From contig JAJFVK010000006.1 of the NCBI GenBank assembly GCA_021371795.1, positions 87,452 through 151,451 on the forward strand: a stretch of DNA of 64,000 nt, given 5' to 3'. Positions within the stretch are counted from its first letter, which is position 1, and every line of letters starts with the position of its first letter. Source of the stretch: Planctomycetaceae bacterium (GTDB lineage Bacteria; Planctomycetota; Phycisphaerae; Sedimentisphaerales; UBA12454). Below are positions 41,452 to 53,326 of this stretch, piece by piece. Under the pieces are notes generated by a model that saw only the letters and a list, made by a program, of their open reading frames with translations, made no database searches and had not been told where the DNA came from. Made by a program: the position numbers and the translations under genes.

Positions 41452-41877
41452 ATGGCAAAACAAATAACAGGTAAGATAAAATTGCAGGCACCAGGCGGCT
41501 CGGCAACACCTGCACCGCCAATCGGGCCGGCATTAGGTCAGCACGGCGTAAATATCGGACAGTTCGTTCAGCAGTTCAACGCACGAACCAAAGAACTCAA
41601 CGGAATGATTGTTCCTGTTGAAATTACGGTGTTTGCAGACAGGACGTTCGAATTTATCGTTAAAAGTCCGCCGGCAGCGGTATTGCTCAAAGACGCGGCA
41701 CAGTGCGCAAAGGGCAGCGGCGTTCCTAACAAGGAAAAAGTCGGAAAAGTTACAAAAGACCAGGTCAAAAAGATTGCCGAACGCAAACTGCAAGACCTGA
41801 ACGCTTTCGATATTGACCACGCCTGCAGAATCATTGAAGGCACTGCACGAAGCATGGGAATCGAAATAGAAAAGTAA
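41452..41877 (+). CDS. rplK: 50S ribosomal protein L11
   Basis: 141 residues. [35 protein letters not shown] is the N-terminal domain with the Pro-rich thiostrepton-binding segment, followed by [10 protein letters not shown]. The C-terminal rRNA-binding part includes [26 protein letters not shown]11 forms the GTPase-associated centre with 23S rRNA and the L10/L12 stalk. Confidence 0.97.
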   Translation: MAKQITGKIKLQAPGGSATPAPPIGPALGQHGVNIGQFVQQFNARTKELNGMIVPVEITVFADRTFEFIVKSPPAAVLLKDAAQCAKGSGVPNKEKVGKVTKDQVKKIAERKLQDLNAFDIDHACRIIEGTARSMGIEIEK

Positions 41878-41980
41878 ATCAAAAATAAAAATGTAAAAAT
41901 CAAAATTTTGGAATCCCGCTTTGCGGGATGACTTCCTTAATTTTAATTTTTGATATTTGAAATTTAATATGAAATAATAG
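41878..41980. repeat. palindrome GAATCCCGC-TTT-GCGGGATGAC in AT-rich arms (rplK-rplA spacer)
   Basis: ATCCCGC (41913-41919) and GCGGGAT (41923-41929) lie between AAAATCAAAATTTT on the left and TTAATTTTAATTTTTGATAT on the right, giving a long foldback of about 100 bp. This is the clearest example of the spacer repeat family. Confidence 0.7.
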
Positions 41981-42056
41981 CTTACCACGGCAGGCATGCC
42001 AACGCAGGTGTGCGAAAGTGGGAGCGAAAAGTGAAACCTTTTTGCGGAGTATAAAA

Positions 42057-42752
42057 ATGAAAGTAAGACGAAGTAAACGCTATAAAGCAGCGGCTAAGGA
42101 ATGGTCGCAGACACCAATGAAACTGGAGGATGCGGTTAAAAAACTCAAAACTTTTAACCCGACCAAGTTCGACCAGAGCATCGATTGTGTAGTTCAACTT
42201 GGCATTGATCCCAAAATGGCAGACCAGCTTATCAGAGGTGCGATATCTCTGCCGCACGGTATCGGCAAAAGCAAAAAAGTAATCGCATTCTGCGAAGATT
42301 CGGATATCGAACCAGCTAAAGCAGCAGGCGCTATCGAGGCAGGCAATGACGACCTTATTAAGAAGGTCAACGACGGCTGGATGGATTTCGATGTTGCAAT
42401 AGCGTCACCAAAAGTGATGGGCAAAGCCGGCAGACTCGGTAAAGTTCTCGGCCCGCAGGGTAAAATGCCTTCGCCTAAGAACGGTACCGTAACAGCAGAT
42501 ATTATTACCGCAATCAGAGAGTTCGCGGCCGGTAAAACAGACTTTAAAAACGATACCGGCGGAAACGTGCATACTGTTGTTGGTAAATTAAGCTTTGATG
42601 AAAATAAACTTGTCGAAAATATACGGGCGTTTTTAAGCACTATACGAAAGATGAGACCACAATCGGCTAAAGGCACTTATATGAAAAAAATAGCCGTCAG
42701 CGCGACAATGAGTCCATCTGTAACGATAGATGTGTCCGAATTTAACCTATAA
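42057..42752 (+). CDS. rplA: 50S ribosomal protein L1
   Basis: The start is ATG 42057 (MKVRRSKRYKAAAKEW...), with GGAG eight bases upstream; an in-frame GTG at 42018 lies in the spacer. 231 residues. Family blocks are FDQSIDCVVQLGIDPKMADQLIRGAISLPHG, PKVMGKAGRLGKVLGPQGKMPSPKNGTVT and TDFKNDTGGNVHTVVG. L1 forms the mobile stalk at the E-site and in many bacteria represses its own rplK-rplA mRNA. Confidence 0.97.
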   Translation: MKVRRSKRYKAAAKEWSQTPMKLEDAVKKLKTFNPTKFDQSIDCVVQLGIDPKMADQLIRGAISLPHGIGKSKKVIAFCEDSDIEPAKAAGAIEAGNDDLIKKVNDGWMDFDVAIASPKVMGKAGRLGKVLGPQGKMPSPKNGTVTADIITAIREFAAGKTDFKNDTGGNVHTVVGKLSFDENKLVENIRAFLSTIRKMRPQSAKGTYMKKIAVSATMSPSVTIDVSEFNL

Positions 42753-42766
42753 TATAAAATTTACAG

Positions 42767-42790
42767 TGTGGGCTAAAGCCCACCCTACAA
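42767..42790. repeat. GTGGGCT-AA-AGCCCAC palindrome (rplA-rplJ spacer)
   Basis: TGGGCTAAAGCCCA with flanking GTG and CCCTAC just after the rplA stop. It resembles dispersed palindromes ending in CCCTAC, as at 7118 and in pabB. It could also form a weak attenuator stem ahead of rplJ, though no T-run follows. Confidence 0.5.
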
Positions 42791-42806
42791 ATGATAAGGT
42801 GAAGAT

Positions 42807-43349
42807 ATGAGTAAACAAATAAAACAACTGTTAACTAATGAACTTCAAAGCAAGTTTAAGGGTGTAAACGAATTCATCGTTGTAGATATGACCGGTATCG
42901 ACGGCATAGCGAACAACCAGCTTCGCGAAAAACTCCTCGAAAAGAAAATCAAAATTACAATGGTTCGCAACGCAATGATGCGTCATGCAATGAAAGCCCT
43001 GGAAATGCCGGCGGCAATGGATCTGTTTGTTACAGGTTCCTGCACGGTCGCAGTCGGCGGCGCAAGCATCGTCGATCTGGCTAAAGAGCTCGACAGCCTT
43101 GCCAAGCAAATGCCAATCAAATTCAAAGGCGCATACCTTGAAGGCACAAGCCTTGACGCAGCGGCAGCTAAGGGTCTGGTTAGTATGAAAACCAGAGCCG
43201 AACTGCAGGGCGATATTGTTATGCTGGCCAATGCACCGGCAAGAAGACTCGCATCACAGATTGGCGCACCAGCATCGAAAATCGCAGGCTGCGTAAAGAC
43301 AATTATCGAAAAAGGCGAGAAAGAAGCCCCAGCACCGGCGGCAGCGTAA
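42807..43349 (+). CDS. rplJ: 50S ribosomal protein L10
   Basis: 180 residues. The N-terminal rRNA/L11-binding domain includes KGVNEFIVVDMTGIDGIANNQLREKL and ITMVRNAMMRHAM. The C-terminal helix (PARRLASQIGAPASKIAGCVKTIIEKGEKE) recruits L7/L12 dimers. The short Ala/Pro tail is normal. AAGGTG precedes the ATG. With rplL it forms the stalk operon and is a likely autogenous regulator. Confidence 0.95.
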   Translation: MSKQIKQLLTNELQSKFKGVNEFIVVDMTGIDGIANNQLREKLLEKKIKITMVRNAMMRHAMKALEMPAAMDLFVTGSCTVAVGGASIVDLAKELDSLAKQMPIKFKGAYLEGTSLDAAAAKGLVSMKTRAELQGDIVMLANAPARRLASQIGAPASKIAGCVKTIIEKGEKEAPAPAAA

Positions 43350-43354
43350 AGAAA

Positions 43355-43440
43355 ATCAAAAATTAAATATCAAAAATCAAAATAGTGGAACCGCCTTGTG
43401 GCGGGGATGTTTTAAAATTAAATAAGCTTATTGTAAGTGT
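43355..43440. repeat. palindrome CCGCC-TTGT-GGCGG in AT-rich arms (rplJ-rplL spacer)
   Basis: AAAATCAAAAATTAAATATC lies left of GGAACCGCC-TTGT-GGCGGGGATG, and TTTTAAAATTAAATAAGC lies right. It has the same arm composition as the elements at 27650, 41878 and 47828, but a different palindrome core. Confidence 0.6.
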
Positions 43441-43504
43441 CCCGCAAGGGTTAAACGCGGCGGTGTAGCTGCGGCAGGTGCAAAAGCGCAGAATATAGGA
43501 GTAT

Positions 43505-43903
43505 ATGACAATGTCAGACAAAACATGGAGTCCTGAAATCACACAGTTAGGCGACGCAATCGTAAAGCTGACCCTTATGCAGGCAAAAGAATTAGGCGAT
43601 TACCTGAAAGAAGTTCACGGCATCGAACCTGCAGCAGGCGGCGCAGTTATGATGGCAGGCCCGGCAGCAGGCCCGGCAGCAGTCGAAGAAAAGACAGCTT
43701 TTGATGTTATCCTGAAAACAGCCGGCGATAAGAAAATCCAGGTTATCAAAGAAGTTCGCGCTATAACAGGTCTGGGTCTGAAAGAAGCAAAAGACCTTGT
43801 TGACGGCGCTCCAAAGCCAGTTAAAGAAGGCGTAACCAAAGATGAAGCTGAATCGATGAAGAAACAAATCGAAGCAGCCGGCGGCACAGTAGAGATTAAA
43901 TAA
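43505..43903 (+). CDS. rplL: 50S ribosomal protein L7/L12
   Basis: 132 residues. The N-terminal dimerisation/L10-binding part ([21 protein letters not shown]) is joined by an Ala/Gly hinge ([17 protein letters not shown]) to the C-terminal factor-binding domain ([49 protein letters not shown]). There are two possible starts: ATG 43505 just after AGGAG, or ATG 43511 (MSDKTW), which has the better spacing of 10. It recruits elongation factors. Confidence 0.96.
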   Translation: MTMSDKTWSPEITQLGDAIVKLTLMQAKELGDYLKEVHGIEPAAGGAVMMAGPAAGPAAVEEKTAFDVILKTAGDKKIQVIKEVRAITGLGLKEAKDLVDGAPKPVKEGVTKDEAESMKKQIEAAGGTVEIK

Positions 43904-43914
43904 GTGATAATAAT

Positions 43915-43956
43915 CAGGGTGCCTGGTCTAAAAATCAGGCACTCTGATAAATTTTT
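43915..43956 (+). terminator. attenuator-type hairpin between rplL and rpoB
   Basis: CAGGGTGCCTG (43915-43925) pairs with CAGGCACTCTG (43936-43946) around a GTCTAAAAAT loop. ATAAATTTTT follows. A partial terminator at this point is the classical way to set ribosomal protein versus RNA polymerase ratios in bacteria. Confidence 0.75.
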
Positions 43957-43961
43957 GGTGA

Positions 43962-44045
43962 ATTGAATAATGAAGATTGAAGATTTATTGTAATAACGGT
44001 CTGGTGAAAATATAAATTTTCAATCTTCAATTTTAAATATTAAAT
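43962..44045. repeat. AT-rich foldback before rpoB
   Basis: GAATAATGAAGATTGAAGAT and TTTTCAATCTTCAATTTTAA form an imperfect inverted repeat. The arms resemble those of the MITE-like elements at 14777 and 23675, but the ends and GC core are missing, so this may be a decayed relative. Confidence 0.5.
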
Positions 44046-44065
44046 TAGTTTACGGGAGTCTGTAA

Positions 44066-47000
44066 ATGGGCATAAAACCAATTCGCGATTTCGGCAAGAT
44101 TCAGGATGCTATCGAAGTTCCAAATCTTATCGAGGTTCAGCGCGCAAGCTATGATAGATTTCTTCAATCTGATATGGCTTATCAGAAACGAAAGCTAATC
44201 GGTCTGGAAGCTCTGTTTAGAGAGATATTCCCAATCGAAAGCTACGACAAGACGATGAGTCTTGAATTTATCGGCTACGAACTCGATAAACCTCGTTATA
44301 GTCCCAACGAATGCAGAGAACTTCGCCTGACTTACGGCTATCCGTTGAAAATACGCTGCAGATTGAAACGCAAAGACGCTGATGACGTTGCAGAGCAGGT
44401 TGTATATCTGGCAGAAATCCCAGTTATGATCGGCGGCGGCGAATTTATCATCAACGGTGCCGAGAGAGTAATCGTAAATCAGCTCCACCGTTCGCCCGGC
44501 GTTGACTTCCTTATCGAAAGCAAGGAAGGCGACAGAGTTCTGCACGGCGGAAGAATTATTCCGGAACGCGGAAGCTGGATTGAAATATCCGTTACACGCA
44601 AAGATGTTTTAATCGTCCGCATCGACCAGTCGAGCAAAATTCCGGCTACGATGTTCCTGCGTGCAATGAATGAAGAATACGGCAAGATTGACCAAATTCT
44701 AAGACTGTTCTACGAAACCAAAACCGTAACAGTTGATAAACTCGACCCGCTGATGTGGGCGGTTGGTCCAATCGTCGATACTGAATCCGGCGAAATTATC
44801 GTCGAGGGCGGTACGCAAATCGGCGACAGAGTCGGACAAATCGAAAGAAGTGCGATAAAGAAACTTGAAGTGATAGCGAAAGCGGCTGACCCGCTTGTAT
44901 TAAATACACTGGCGGAAGACGACTGCGAAAGCCACGAAGAAGCACTGCTGAAACTCTATGCAAGACTTCGTCCGGGTAATCCGCCGAATGTTGAAAAAGC
45001 GAAAATCCTGTTCCGTGAAAAATTCTTCGATGCTGACCGTTACAGACTTGGCAGAGTCGGCAGATTCAGACTGAACAGAAAATTCAAACAGAACATCAAC
45101 GAAGATGAAATGACTCTTAAGCCTGATGATTTTCTTAATACAATTAAGTATATCATCGGACTGCGAAATAGTCAGGGCGTTATTGACGATATCGACCATT
45201 TGGGCAACAGAAGACTGCGTACAATCGACGAACTTGCGGCTGATGAAATCCGCAAAGGTCTGCTGAAACTGCGCAGAACTGTTCAGGAACGTATGAGTAT
45301 GAAAGAGCCGGGACAGATTGAAAGAATCGCCGACCTTGTCAACTCAAAGAGCGTTTCGAGCAGTATCGAATACTTCTTCGGCAGAGGCGAATTGAGCCAG
45401 GTTGTTGACCAGACGAACGCGTTAAGTCAGTTGACTCATGAACGAAGACTGTCAGCTTTGGGACCGGGCGGTTTGAACAGAAAACGCGCGGGCTTCGAAG
45501 TTCGCGACGTTCATATAAGCCATTACGGCAGAATTTGTCCGATTGAAACGCCGGAAGGCACGAACATCGGTCTTATCGCATCACTTGCGATTTTCTCGAA
45601 GGTTGACGAATACGGATTCCTTCTTACGCCATACAGCAAAGCTGAAAAAGGCAAACTTACAGGCGAAGTAGTTTACCTGCGAGCTGATGAGGAAATGGAA
45701 GTAACGTTCGCACCGCCAACGGCGATACTGTCAGGTACGCAAAAACTTCAGGACGGCGTAGTGCTTGCCCTGAAATACGGCGAACTTGCACAAATCGACA
45801 GCAAAGAAGTCAACTATGTTGACGTGTCGAGCAGGCAAATCGTCGGTATATCGGCGGCTCTTATCCCGTTCCTCGAACACGACGACGCGAACAGAGCGTT
45901 GATGGGCTCGAACATGATGAGGCAGGCTGTGCCGCTTTTACTGACAGAGCCTCCACTTGTTACGACAGGTATGGAACCGCACGTGGCAGCGAACTCGAGT
46001 ATGGTTGTTCGTGCTCGCCAGACCGGTACGGTTACAGCCGTTGATGCCAGACAGATTGTCATCAACGATACAGATATATATGAACTTGAAAAATTCGTCG
46101 GACTCAACGAAAGAACGTGCCTGAATCAGGTTCCGCTTGTTTCGCTTGGTCAGAAAGTCAAGAAGAGCGAAATAATCGCAGACGGCGGCGGAAGCGGCAG
46201 AGGCTCTTTGGCTCTGGGCAAGAATGTTCTTGCTGCGTTTATGACTTTCGACGGATTCAATTTTGAGGATGCCATTTTAATCAGTGAAAAACTTGTGAAA
46301 GAAGATGTTTTCACAAGCATACATATTGATGAATTCAGCGTTGAAGTACGCGAAACGAAACTCGGACGCGAAGAGTTCACTCGCGATATTCCGAATGTCG
46401 GCGAAAAGGCACTTCGCAATCTCGATGAAAGCGGCGTTGTTCGCGAAGGTACACGCGTTGACGCAGGAGATATTCTTGTCGGTAAAGTATCGCCGAAGAG
46501 TAAAACCGAACTTACACCGGAAGAAAAACTTCTGCATGCGATATTTGGCAGAGCCGGCGAAGATGTAAAGAACGATTCGCTGGAACTTCCGAGCGGGTAT
46601 AACGGCATTGTTATCAAGACGAGCCGATTCACACGCAAAGGCGCAGGCAGCGATGAGATGAAAAAGATACAGAAGCAGAAGATGAAGGACTTCGAGGTAA
46701 AGATGAAACAGCATCAGTGCCTTGTCTTCAAGCAGATGATAGACGAAATCGGCGAAAAAGTCGAAGAAGTTTCGATGGTCGACCCGACAACAAGACAGAA
46801 AGTCGGAGCAAGCGAAGATACCGAAGTTATCTTTGAGCAGATTCAGAACTTCGACCTTTCGTGGTGCAAACCGGCCGGTGCAAGAGCGGCGGCACAGGTA
46901 GTCATCGAAAAATATATGCCAAGGATTAAAGACCTTGCAGAAGAAACGAAGATTAAACTTGAACGTATGAAGCACGGCGATGAACTGCCAAGCGGCGTTC

Positions 47001-47824
47001 TTGAAATGGTTAAAATATACGTTGCGACAAAACGTACTTTGAGCATCGGCGATAAAATGGCCGGTCGTCACGGTAATAAAGGCGTTATCGCCAGAATTAT
47101 GCCTGTCGAAGATATGCCGTTCCTTCCGGACGGTACGCCAATCGATATCTGTTTGAATCCGCTGGGCGTGCCAAGTCGTATGAACGTCGGTCAGATTCTT
47201 GAGACGCACTTAGGCTGGGCTGCGAAAGTACTTGGCTTCGATGCTGTAACGCCGGTGTTCTCTGGTGCAACAGAAGATGAAATTAAACAGGTTTTGATGG
47301 ATGCCAATTTGCACGTGGTAAATCGCACTAAAGAACTCGAAGCTAAAAGACAGGCTCCGCCGGCTAATGAGATTTTTGCTCAAATCGACGAAGATATGAA
47401 AACACAGCTATATGACGGCAGAACCGGTCAGGCTTTCGAACAGAAAGCGACAGTCGGTTATATCTATATGATGAAACTGCATCACCTTGTCGATGATAAG
47501 ATTCACGCTCGCTCGACAGGCCCATACAGCCTTATTACTCAACAGCCTCTTGGCGGTAAGGCCAGAACCGGCGGTCAGAGATTCGGCGAAATGGAAGTTT
47601 GGGCGCTGGAAGCTTATGGCGCAGCTTATACATTGCAGGAATTGCTGACAGTCAAGAGCGACGACATCGAAGGCAGAACTAAGATTTACGAATCAATGGT
47701 CAAAGGCAAAAATACTCTCGAAGCCGGTACGCCAATTTCCTTCGATGTGCTTTGCAGCGAAATTCGAGGTCTGGGATTGAATATCCAGCTCGAAAAAAAG
47801 CAAGTAGGCAATAAGGGACTGTAA
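44066..47824 (+). CDS. rpoB: DNA-directed RNA polymerase subunit beta
   Basis: 1252 residues. Conserved blocks run from the N-terminal RASYDRFL and [21 protein letters not shown] to the fork-loop/rifampicin region [34 protein letters not shown], then [18 protein letters not shown], the active-site [12 protein letters not shown] and the C-terminal [18 protein letters not shown]. In the rifampicin pocket the usual Asp, His and Ser positions are kept. The E. coli large insertions are absent, which explains the shorter length. GGGAG lies ahead of the ATG. Confidence 0.98.
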   Translation: MGIKPIRDFGKIQDAIEVPNLIEVQRASYDRFLQSDMAYQKRKLIGLEALFREIFPIESYDKTMSLEFIGYELDKPRYSPNECRELRLTYGYPLKIRCRLKRKDADDVAEQVVYLAEIPVMIGGGEFIINGAERVIVNQLHRSPGVDFLIESKEGDRVLHGGRIIPERGSWIEISVTRKDVLIVRIDQSSKIPATMFLRAMNEEYGKIDQILRLFYETKTVTVDKLDPLMWAVGPIVDTESGEIIVEGGTQIGDRVGQIERSAIKKLEVIAKAADPLVLNTLAEDDCESHEEALLKLYARLRPGNPPNVEKAKILFREKFFDADRYRLGRVGRFRLNRKFKQNINEDEMTLKPDDFLNTIKYIIGLRNSQGVIDDIDHLGNRRLRTIDELAADEIRKGLLKLRRTVQERMSMKEPGQIERIADLVNSKSVSSSIEYFFGRGELSQVVDQTNALSQLTHERRLSALGPGGLNRKRAGFEVRDVHISHYGRICPIETPEGTNIGLIASLAIFSKVDEYGFLLTPYSKAEKGKLTGEVVYLRADEEMEVTFAPPTAILSGTQKLQDGVVLALKYGELAQIDSKEVNYVDVSSRQIVGISAALIPFLEHDDANRALMGSNMMRQAVPLLLTEPPLVTTGMEPHVAANSSMVVRARQTGTVTAVDARQIVINDTDIYELEKFVGLNERTCLNQVPLVSLGQKVKKSEIIADGGGSGRGSLALGKNVLAAFMTFDGFNFEDAILISEKLVKEDVFTSIHIDEFSVEVRETKLGREEFTRDIPNVGEKALRNLDESGVVREGTRVDAGDILVGKVSPKSKTELTPEEKLLHAIFGRAGEDVKNDSLELPSGYNGIVIKTSRFTRKGAGSDEMKKIQKQKMKDFEVKMKQHQCLVFKQMIDEIGEKVEEVSMVDPTTRQKVGASEDTEVIFEQIQNFDLSWCKPAGARAAAQVVIEKYMPRIKDLAEETKIKLERMKHGDELPSGVLEMVKIYVATKRTLSIGDKMAGRHGNKGVIARIMPVEDMPFLPDGTPIDICLNPLGVPSRMNVGQILETHLGWAAKVLGFDAVTPVFSGATEDEIKQVLMDANLHVVNRTKELEAKRQAPPANEIFAQIDEDMKTQLYDGRTGQAFEQKATVGYIYMMKLHHLVDDKIHARSTGPYSLITQQPLGGKARTGGQRFGEMEVWALEAYGAAYTLQELLTVKSDDIEGRTKIYESMVKGKNTLEAGTPISFDVLCSEIRGLGLNIQLEKKQVGNKGL

Positions 47825-47827
47825 ACT

Positions 47828-47935
47828 AAATTTAAAAATCAAAAATTAAAATTTAAAATTGTGGATTCGGCCTAAAGGCCGAGAGTATTTAGATGATGAC
47901 AATTTTAAATATTTGAGTAGTGAAAAGATACTTAG
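47828..47935. repeat. palindrome GGATTCGGCC-TAAA-GGCCGAG in AT-rich arms (rpoB-rpoC spacer)
   Basis: AAAATCAAAAATTAAAATTT precedes GGATTCGGCCTAAAGGCCGA, and GACAATTTTAAATATTTGAG follows. The hairpin core equals that of the tuf terminator but lacks a T-run, so it would not terminate. Confidence 0.7.
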
Positions 47936-47952
47936 TCTGGAGTAAAAAATAA

Positions 47953-50900
47953 ATGGCTGAAAGTATTTATGATAAAATAAATGATTACGGTTCGGTGAAA
48001 ATCAGTCTTGCCAGTCCGAACGATATTCGAAGTTGGTCGTTCGGCGAAGTACGCAAGCCGGAGACAATCAACTATCGAACATATCGTCCGGAAAAAGACG
48101 GACTTTTCTGCGAAAGAATTTTTGGCCCTGAAAGGGACTGGGAATGTTCATGCGGAAAATACAAAGGCACGAAATTCAAAGGCATCATCTGCGACCGATG
48201 CGGCGTTAAGGTAACGCACAGTAGAGTCCGCCGAAAAAGAATGGGGCATATCAACCTTGCTGCGCCTGTTGTGCATATATGGTTCTTCAAAGCAATGCCT
48301 TCCAGACTCGGCTCGCTGCTGGCGATGAAAACAATCGACCTGGAAAAAGTTGTTTACTTCCAGGATTATCTGGTAACCGACCCGGGTCAAAGCCCGCTGA
48401 AATACAAACAGCTCCTGAACGAAGAAGAATATCGCGAAGCTGTTACTAAATACGGCAATTCATTTAAAGCGGCAATGGGCGCTGAAGCAGTTAAAGAACT
48501 TCTGATTCAGTTGGATCTTGATCAGCTTGCAGGCGAACTTAAAGCCGGAATGGCCAAGACAAGCAGCAAACAGAAAATCAAAGATTTGACGAAAAGACTG
48601 AAAACAGTTAACGCCATCAAGGGCAGCCCCAATAAAGCTGAATGGATGGTGATGGATGTTACGCCGGTGATTCCGCCGGATCTGCGTCCGCTGGTTATGC
48701 TCGAAAGCGGCAATTTCGCGACAAGCGATTTGAACGATTTGTATCGCAGAATCATCAACAGAAATAACAGACTTAAAAAACTGATGGACCTTAACGCTCC
48801 TGAAGTTATTATCCGCAACGAAAAAAGAATGCTTCAGCAGGCGGTTGACGCGCTGTTCGATAACGGCAGATGTAGAAGACCGGTACTCGGCAGTAATAAC
48901 AGGCCGCTGAAGAGCTTGACAGATATGATTAAAGGCAAGCAGGGACGCTTCCGTGAAAACCTGCTCGGTAAACGTGTCGATTATTCAGCACGTTCAGTTA
49001 TCGTTGTCGGTCCGCATCTTAAATTACATCAATGCGGTCTGCCGAAGAAAATCGCGCTTGAACTTTTCCAGCCGTTCATTATTCGTGAACTGAAGGATAG
49101 AGGTTTCGCCGATACAATCAAGAGCGCAAAGAGAATGCTCGAAAGACGTGATGAGCAGGTATGGGATATTCTTGAAACGGTAATCGATCAGCATCCTGTA
49201 TTGCTCAACCGTGCTCCTACACTGCACAGAATGGGTATCCAGGCGTTCGAGCCGGTGCTTGTCGAAGGTAACGCTATCATGCTTCATCCGCTGGTATGCA
49301 AAGGCTTCAATGCTGACTTCGACGGCGACCAGATGGCCGTTCACCTTCCATTGAGCATCGAGGCACAAGTCGAAGCTCATACGCTGATAATGGCAACCAA
49401 TAACGTATTTTCACCAGCGAACGGCTCGCCTATGGTCAGCCCTTCACAGGATATCGTGCTTGGAAATTACTATATTACAGTAGCACGTAAAGACGAAAAA
49501 GGCGCCGGAATGCTTTGTGGTTCGCAGCAAGAAGCGATCACAGCTTACGAACTCGGCAAAGCATCGATTCATGCACTGTTGAAAATCGCGATTCCAAAAG
49601 GCAGAAAAGTTGTTACCGACAGCGGCGTTATCGAAAGTCCTGGCGTAATCGAAACAACTCCGGGCAGATGCATTTTCAATGAAGTGCTGCCGCCGGAAAT
49701 GGCATTCTATAATATTTTGATGGGACAGAAATCTCTCAAGAGAGTTATTAACGACTGCTTTGCGGTAACACAAGGCGCAAAGAGTCTTGATCTTCTTGAT
49801 AATTTAAAAGAACTCGGTTTCAAATACGCGACATTGGCAGGCTTAAGTTTCGGTCTGACTGATTTGAGAATTCCGCCTGAAAAACAGGGCATTATTGACA
49901 AAACTCAAAAAGTCATCGACCGTATTTATAAGAGCTTCAACGACGGCGTTTTGACCGAAGGCGAAAGATACAATCAGGTAATCGATGCCTGGACTCACGC
50001 ACGTGTCGCTGTAACCAACGCGATGATGCAGGGTCTGAAAAACGAAATGCGCAATGGCAAGCCTTATCTGAACCCAATCTATTTGATGAGTGATTCTGGT
50101 GCGAGAGGCAGCGTTGACCAGATTCAGCAGCTTGCAGGTATGCGTGCTTTGATGGCGAAACCAAGCGGCGAAATTATCGAAACACCAATTAAGTCAAACT
50201 TCCGCGAAGGTTTGAACGTTCTTGAATATTTCAGTTCGACTCACGGTGCACGTAAAGGTTTGGCTGATACGGCTCTTAAAACAGCTGACTCCGGTTATCT
50301 GACAAGAAAACTGGCGGACGTCGCTCAAAACGTAATCGTCAATGAAATTGACTGCGGTACATTGCAGGGTATTACAAAGACTACACTGTACAAGGGCGAA
50401 CAGGTTGAAATTCCGCTACGAGAATTGATTATCGGCAGAACGGCACGCGATAACATCCGCAACCCGATTACCGACGAAATGATTGCCCGCGAAAACGAAG
50501 TTATTACTCCGCAGGCGGCAGATAAAATTGAACAGCTCGGATTGGAATCGATTCGTGTTCGCAGTCCGCTTACATGCGACAGCGCACTTGGCATTTGTGC
50601 AAAATGCTACGGCTGGGATCTGGGCAAATCGAGACTCGTCGAAGAAGGCATGGCGGTCGGTATTATTGGTGCTCAATCAATCGGCGAGCCTGGTACACAG
50701 TTGACAATGCGTACATTCCACACCGGTGGTATCGCGAGCCGTGCTATTCTTGAAAACGATCAGAAATCGCCAAGAGACGGCGTTATTCAATACAGAGACC
50801 TAAACGTTGTGCCTGTGAAACAGGAAGACGGAACAGATATATATATCGCTCTTAAACGAAACGGCGAAATGGCGCTCGTTGACGAAAAGGGCAGAGAATA

Positions 50901-52224
50901 TGATAAATTCAAAGTACCTTATGGTGCTATAATTGACGTAAAAGACGGCCAGGAAGTAAAAGCAAGAGAAAAGCTGTTCTCCTGGGATCCGCACAGAGTG
51001 CCTATCCTTGCTGAAATCGGCGGTGTTATTCGCTTTGTCGATATTATCGAAGGCGAAACAATGCAGGTCGAAGAAGAACGCAAGGGCCAGAAAGGCAAGC
51101 CTGTTGTTATCGAACATAAAGGCGATAAACATCCGCAGGTCATTATCGAAGATGAAAGCGGAAAGATTCTTGATGTTCACTACTTGCCGGCAAAGGCTCG
51201 TATCGAAGTTATCGAAGGCCAAAAAGTTCAGGCCGGTCAGCTTCTTGCACGACAGCCGCGTGGTGCGTCCGGTACACAGGATATTACCGGCGGTCTGCCT
51301 CGTGTAACTGAAATCTTCGAGGCACGCAAACCGAAAGAACCGGCAGCGATGGCTGAAATCAGCGGTCGTGTTGAACTCAAGAGTGATAAACGCCGCGGTA
51401 AAATGACAATTATTATCCGCAGCGAAAAGATGGAAAAGGAACACCATGTTCCTCGCGACAGGCACTTGAACGTTCACACTGGCGATAATGTTGAAGCGGG
51501 CGACCCGTTGACAGATGGTCCATTGGTTCCGCACGACATCTTGAGAATCAAGGGTGAAGAAGCGTTGCAGAGGTATCTGCTTGCGGAAGTTCAGAACGTT
51601 TATCGTTCGCAGAATGTAACTATCAATGATAAGCATATCGAAGTGATTCTGACGCAAATGCTGCAGAAAGTCGAAATCGATATTGTCGGCGACAGTGCTT
51701 TCCTGCCGGGCGATATTATTCCGAAACATACATTCAAGAAGGTAAATGAAGAACTGTCGCAAAGTTTGAAAATCGCCGATGCGGGCGAAACAGACCTTGT
51801 CGTCGGACAGGTTTATACCAAACAGCAAATCGAAGCGGCGAACGAAAAGGTCGAAAAACTCGGCGGCGAACCCGCAAAGGGCAAGAAGCCACGACCTGCA
51901 ACCGCAAGAACCCTGCTTATGGGTATAACCAAGGCTTCATTGCAGTCGGAAAGCTTTATCTCGGCGGCCAGCTTCCAGGAAACAACTAAGGTCTTGACGG
52001 AAGCGGCTCTGGGTGGTAAAGTAGATGACTTACTCGGTTTGAAAGAAAACGTCATTCTGGGTCATTTAATTCCGGCGGGTACTGCTTTCAGGCCGCACCT
52101 TGAGATGAGGGTTAAACACCTTGCCAAGGCTCCGTTGCCGAAAGAACTGGCAGAATTGAAGGAAACACATGATGCCGAAGCACAGGCTGAAGCAGCTGCA
52201 AGAGCGGCTCTTGGTCTTGAGTAA
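47953..52224 (+). CDS. rpoC: DNA-directed RNA polymerase subunit beta'
   Basis: 1423 residues. The first zinc site begins CSC at 65-67 and ends ICDRCG near 80. The catalytic [16 protein letters not shown] lies near residue 455 and binds the Mg ion. Rudder and bridge regions are [34 protein letters not shown] and [20 protein letters not shown] second zinc site is [14 protein letters not shown]. The trigger-loop region contains [16 protein letters not shown]. The C-terminus ends in an Ala-rich helix ([11 protein letters not shown]). It forms one operon with rpoB. Confidence 0.98.
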   Translation: MAESIYDKINDYGSVKISLASPNDIRSWSFGEVRKPETINYRTYRPEKDGLFCERIFGPERDWECSCGKYKGTKFKGIICDRCGVKVTHSRVRRKRMGHINLAAPVVHIWFFKAMPSRLGSLLAMKTIDLEKVVYFQDYLVTDPGQSPLKYKQLLNEEEYREAVTKYGNSFKAAMGAEAVKELLIQLDLDQLAGELKAGMAKTSSKQKIKDLTKRLKTVNAIKGSPNKAEWMVMDVTPVIPPDLRPLVMLESGNFATSDLNDLYRRIINRNNRLKKLMDLNAPEVIIRNEKRMLQQAVDALFDNGRCRRPVLGSNNRPLKSLTDMIKGKQGRFRENLLGKRVDYSARSVIVVGPHLKLHQCGLPKKIALELFQPFIIRELKDRGFADTIKSAKRMLERRDEQVWDILETVIDQHPVLLNRAPTLHRMGIQAFEPVLVEGNAIMLHPLVCKGFNADFDGDQMAVHLPLSIEAQVEAHTLIMATNNVFSPANGSPMVSPSQDIVLGNYYITVARKDEKGAGMLCGSQQEAITAYELGKASIHALLKIAIPKGRKVVTDSGVIESPGVIETTPGRCIFNEVLPPEMAFYNILMGQKSLKRVINDCFAVTQGAKSLDLLDNLKELGFKYATLAGLSFGLTDLRIPPEKQGIIDKTQKVIDRIYKSFNDGVLTEGERYNQVIDAWTHARVAVTNAMMQGLKNEMRNGKPYLNPIYLMSDSGARGSVDQIQQLAGMRALMAKPSGEIIETPIKSNFREGLNVLEYFSSTHGARKGLADTALKTADSGYLTRKLADVAQNVIVNEIDCGTLQGITKTTLYKGEQVEIPLRELIIGRTARDNIRNPITDEMIARENEVITPQAADKIEQLGLESIRVRSPLTCDSALGICAKCYGWDLGKSRLVEEGMAVGIIGAQSIGEPGTQLTMRTFHTGGIASRAILENDQKSPRDGVIQYRDLNVVPVKQEDGTDIYIALKRNGEMALVDEKGREYDKFKVPYGAIIDVKDGQEVKAREKLFSWDPHRVPILAEIGGVIRFVDIIEGETMQVEEERKGQKGKPVVIEHKGDKHPQVIIEDESGKILDVHYLPAKARIEVIEGQKVQAGQLLARQPRGASGTQDITGGLPRVTEIFEARKPKEPAAMAEISGRVELKSDKRRGKMTIIIRSEKMEKEHHVPRDRHLNVHTGDNVEAGDPLTDGPLVPHDILRIKGEEALQRYLLAEVQNVYRSQNVTINDKHIEVILTQMLQKVEIDIVGDSAFLPGDIIPKHTFKKVNEELSQSLKIADAGETDLVVGQVYTKQQIEAANEKVEKLGGEPAKGKKPRPATARTLLMGITKASLQSESFISAASFQETTKVLTEAALGGKVDDLLGLKENVILGHLIPAGTAFRPHLEMRVKHLAKAPLPKELAELKETHDAEAQAEAAARAALGLE

Positions 52225-52266
52225 TTAAAATTTATAGTTTAAATTTGGAATAAAATAAGGAAAAAT

Positions 52267-52632
52267 ATGCCAACGATTAATCAGTTAGTGAAAAAAGGCA
52301 GAGGCCATAAAGGCAAAAAGCGTATATCCGATATTACGGGCTGTCCTCAAAAAAGAGGCGTATGTCTGATTGTAAGAACACAGACGCCCAAGAAACCAAA
52401 CTCGGCTTTGCGTAAAATCGCTCGTGTCCGCTTAACCAACGGCAAAGAAGTAACTGCCTATATTCCGGGTATCGACCATAACCTGCAGGAACACAGTACG
52501 GTTCTTATCCGCGGCGGCAGAGTAAGAGACTTGCCTGGCGTTCGTTATCATATCGTCCGCGGTACACTGGATTCAGCAGGTGTTGCAAACAGAAAACGCA
52601 GCCGCAGCAAGTATGGCGCTAAAAGAAGTTAA
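52267..52632 (+). CDS. rpsL: 30S ribosomal protein S12
   Basis: 121 residues. [13 protein letters not shown] and [35 protein letters not shown] are the conserved decoding-centre segments; the streptomycin-site Lys (KPNSALRK) and [16 protein letters not shown] loop are intact. AAGGAA precedes the ATG. First gene of the rpsL-rpsG-fusA string, close behind rpoC. Confidence 0.98.
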   Translation: MPTINQLVKKGRGHKGKKRISDITGCPQKRGVCLIVRTQTPKKPNSALRKIARVRLTNGKEVTAYIPGIDHNLQEHSTVLIRGGRVRDLPGVRYHIVRGTLDSAGVANRKRSRSKYGAKRS

Positions 52633-52657
52633 AAGTTAAAAGTGAAAAGGCTATAAA

Positions 52658-53131
52658 ATGGCAAAAAAGTTTACAGCTTCCGTAAAACAGTTAAAACCGG
52701 ACGGAAAATTCAGTAGCAAACTTGTTTCCAAGTTCATCAACTCAATGATGTGGCAGGGAAAGAAGTCAACCTCAACACAGATATTCTATAGTGCTTTGGA
52801 TATCGTGGCTTCCAAGGTAAAGGATGTTGCGCCGCTTGAAATATTTGAGACGGCTATCAATAACGTCAAACCACACCTTGAAGTCCGTTCCAAAAGAGTC
52901 GGCGGTGCAAGCTACCAGGTGCCAATGCCCGTTAATCCGAAAAGACAACAGTCTCTGGCTTTCCGCTGGATACTTGCTTCAGCAAGAGGCAAAAAGGGAA
53001 GGGCAATGCACGAAAGACTTGCAGCAGAACTGTTCGATGCTTACAACAAGCAGGGCGGTGCTATGACAACTCGCGAGAATATTCATAAGATGGCCGAAGC
53101 CAACAAGGCTTTCGCTCATTTTGCCTGGTAA
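52658..53131 (+). CDS. rpsG: 30S ribosomal protein S7
   Basis: 157 residues. Blocks [67 protein letters not shown] and [25 protein letters not shown] are the S7 signature. S7 nucleates the 3' domain of 16S rRNA. It is followed by a strong terminator before fusA. Confidence 0.97.
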   Translation: MAKKFTASVKQLKPDGKFSSKLVSKFINSMMWQGKKSTSTQIFYSALDIVASKVKDVAPLEIFETAINNVKPHLEVRSKRVGGASYQVPMPVNPKRQQSLAFRWILASARGKKGRAMHERLAAELFDAYNKQGGAMTTRENIHKMAEANKAFAHFAW

Positions 53132-53147
53132 CAACGTAATAAAAAAT

Positions 53148-53192
53148 ATGCCACGGTTGGAGTTTTTAATAATTTGACCGTGGCATTTCTCT
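53148..53192. terminator. terminator between rpsG and fusA
   Basis: ATGCCACGGT (53148-53157) and ACCGTGGCAT (53177-53186) form a perfect 10-bp stem with a 19-base loop. A-rich sequence precedes it and TTCTCTTTA follows. It probably ends the transcript that includes rpsL-rpsG, so fusA may have its own promoter in the 140-bp AT-rich spacer that follows. Confidence 0.8.
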
Positions 53193-53326
53193 TTATTTAA
53201 AATTTAATATTTAAAATTAAACCAAGCATTCAGCGAATAGCCTCAAAGTATTCAAGTTTTAAATAGTTCAATTTGAAATTATTTTTACAGAATTAGTTTA
53301 ATTAGAAAAGAATAGAAGAAAATAAA

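Noticed and set aside
42018-42056. GTG extension of L1
   Set aside because: It falls in the spacer repeat; ATG 42057 has GGAG and the family N-terminus.
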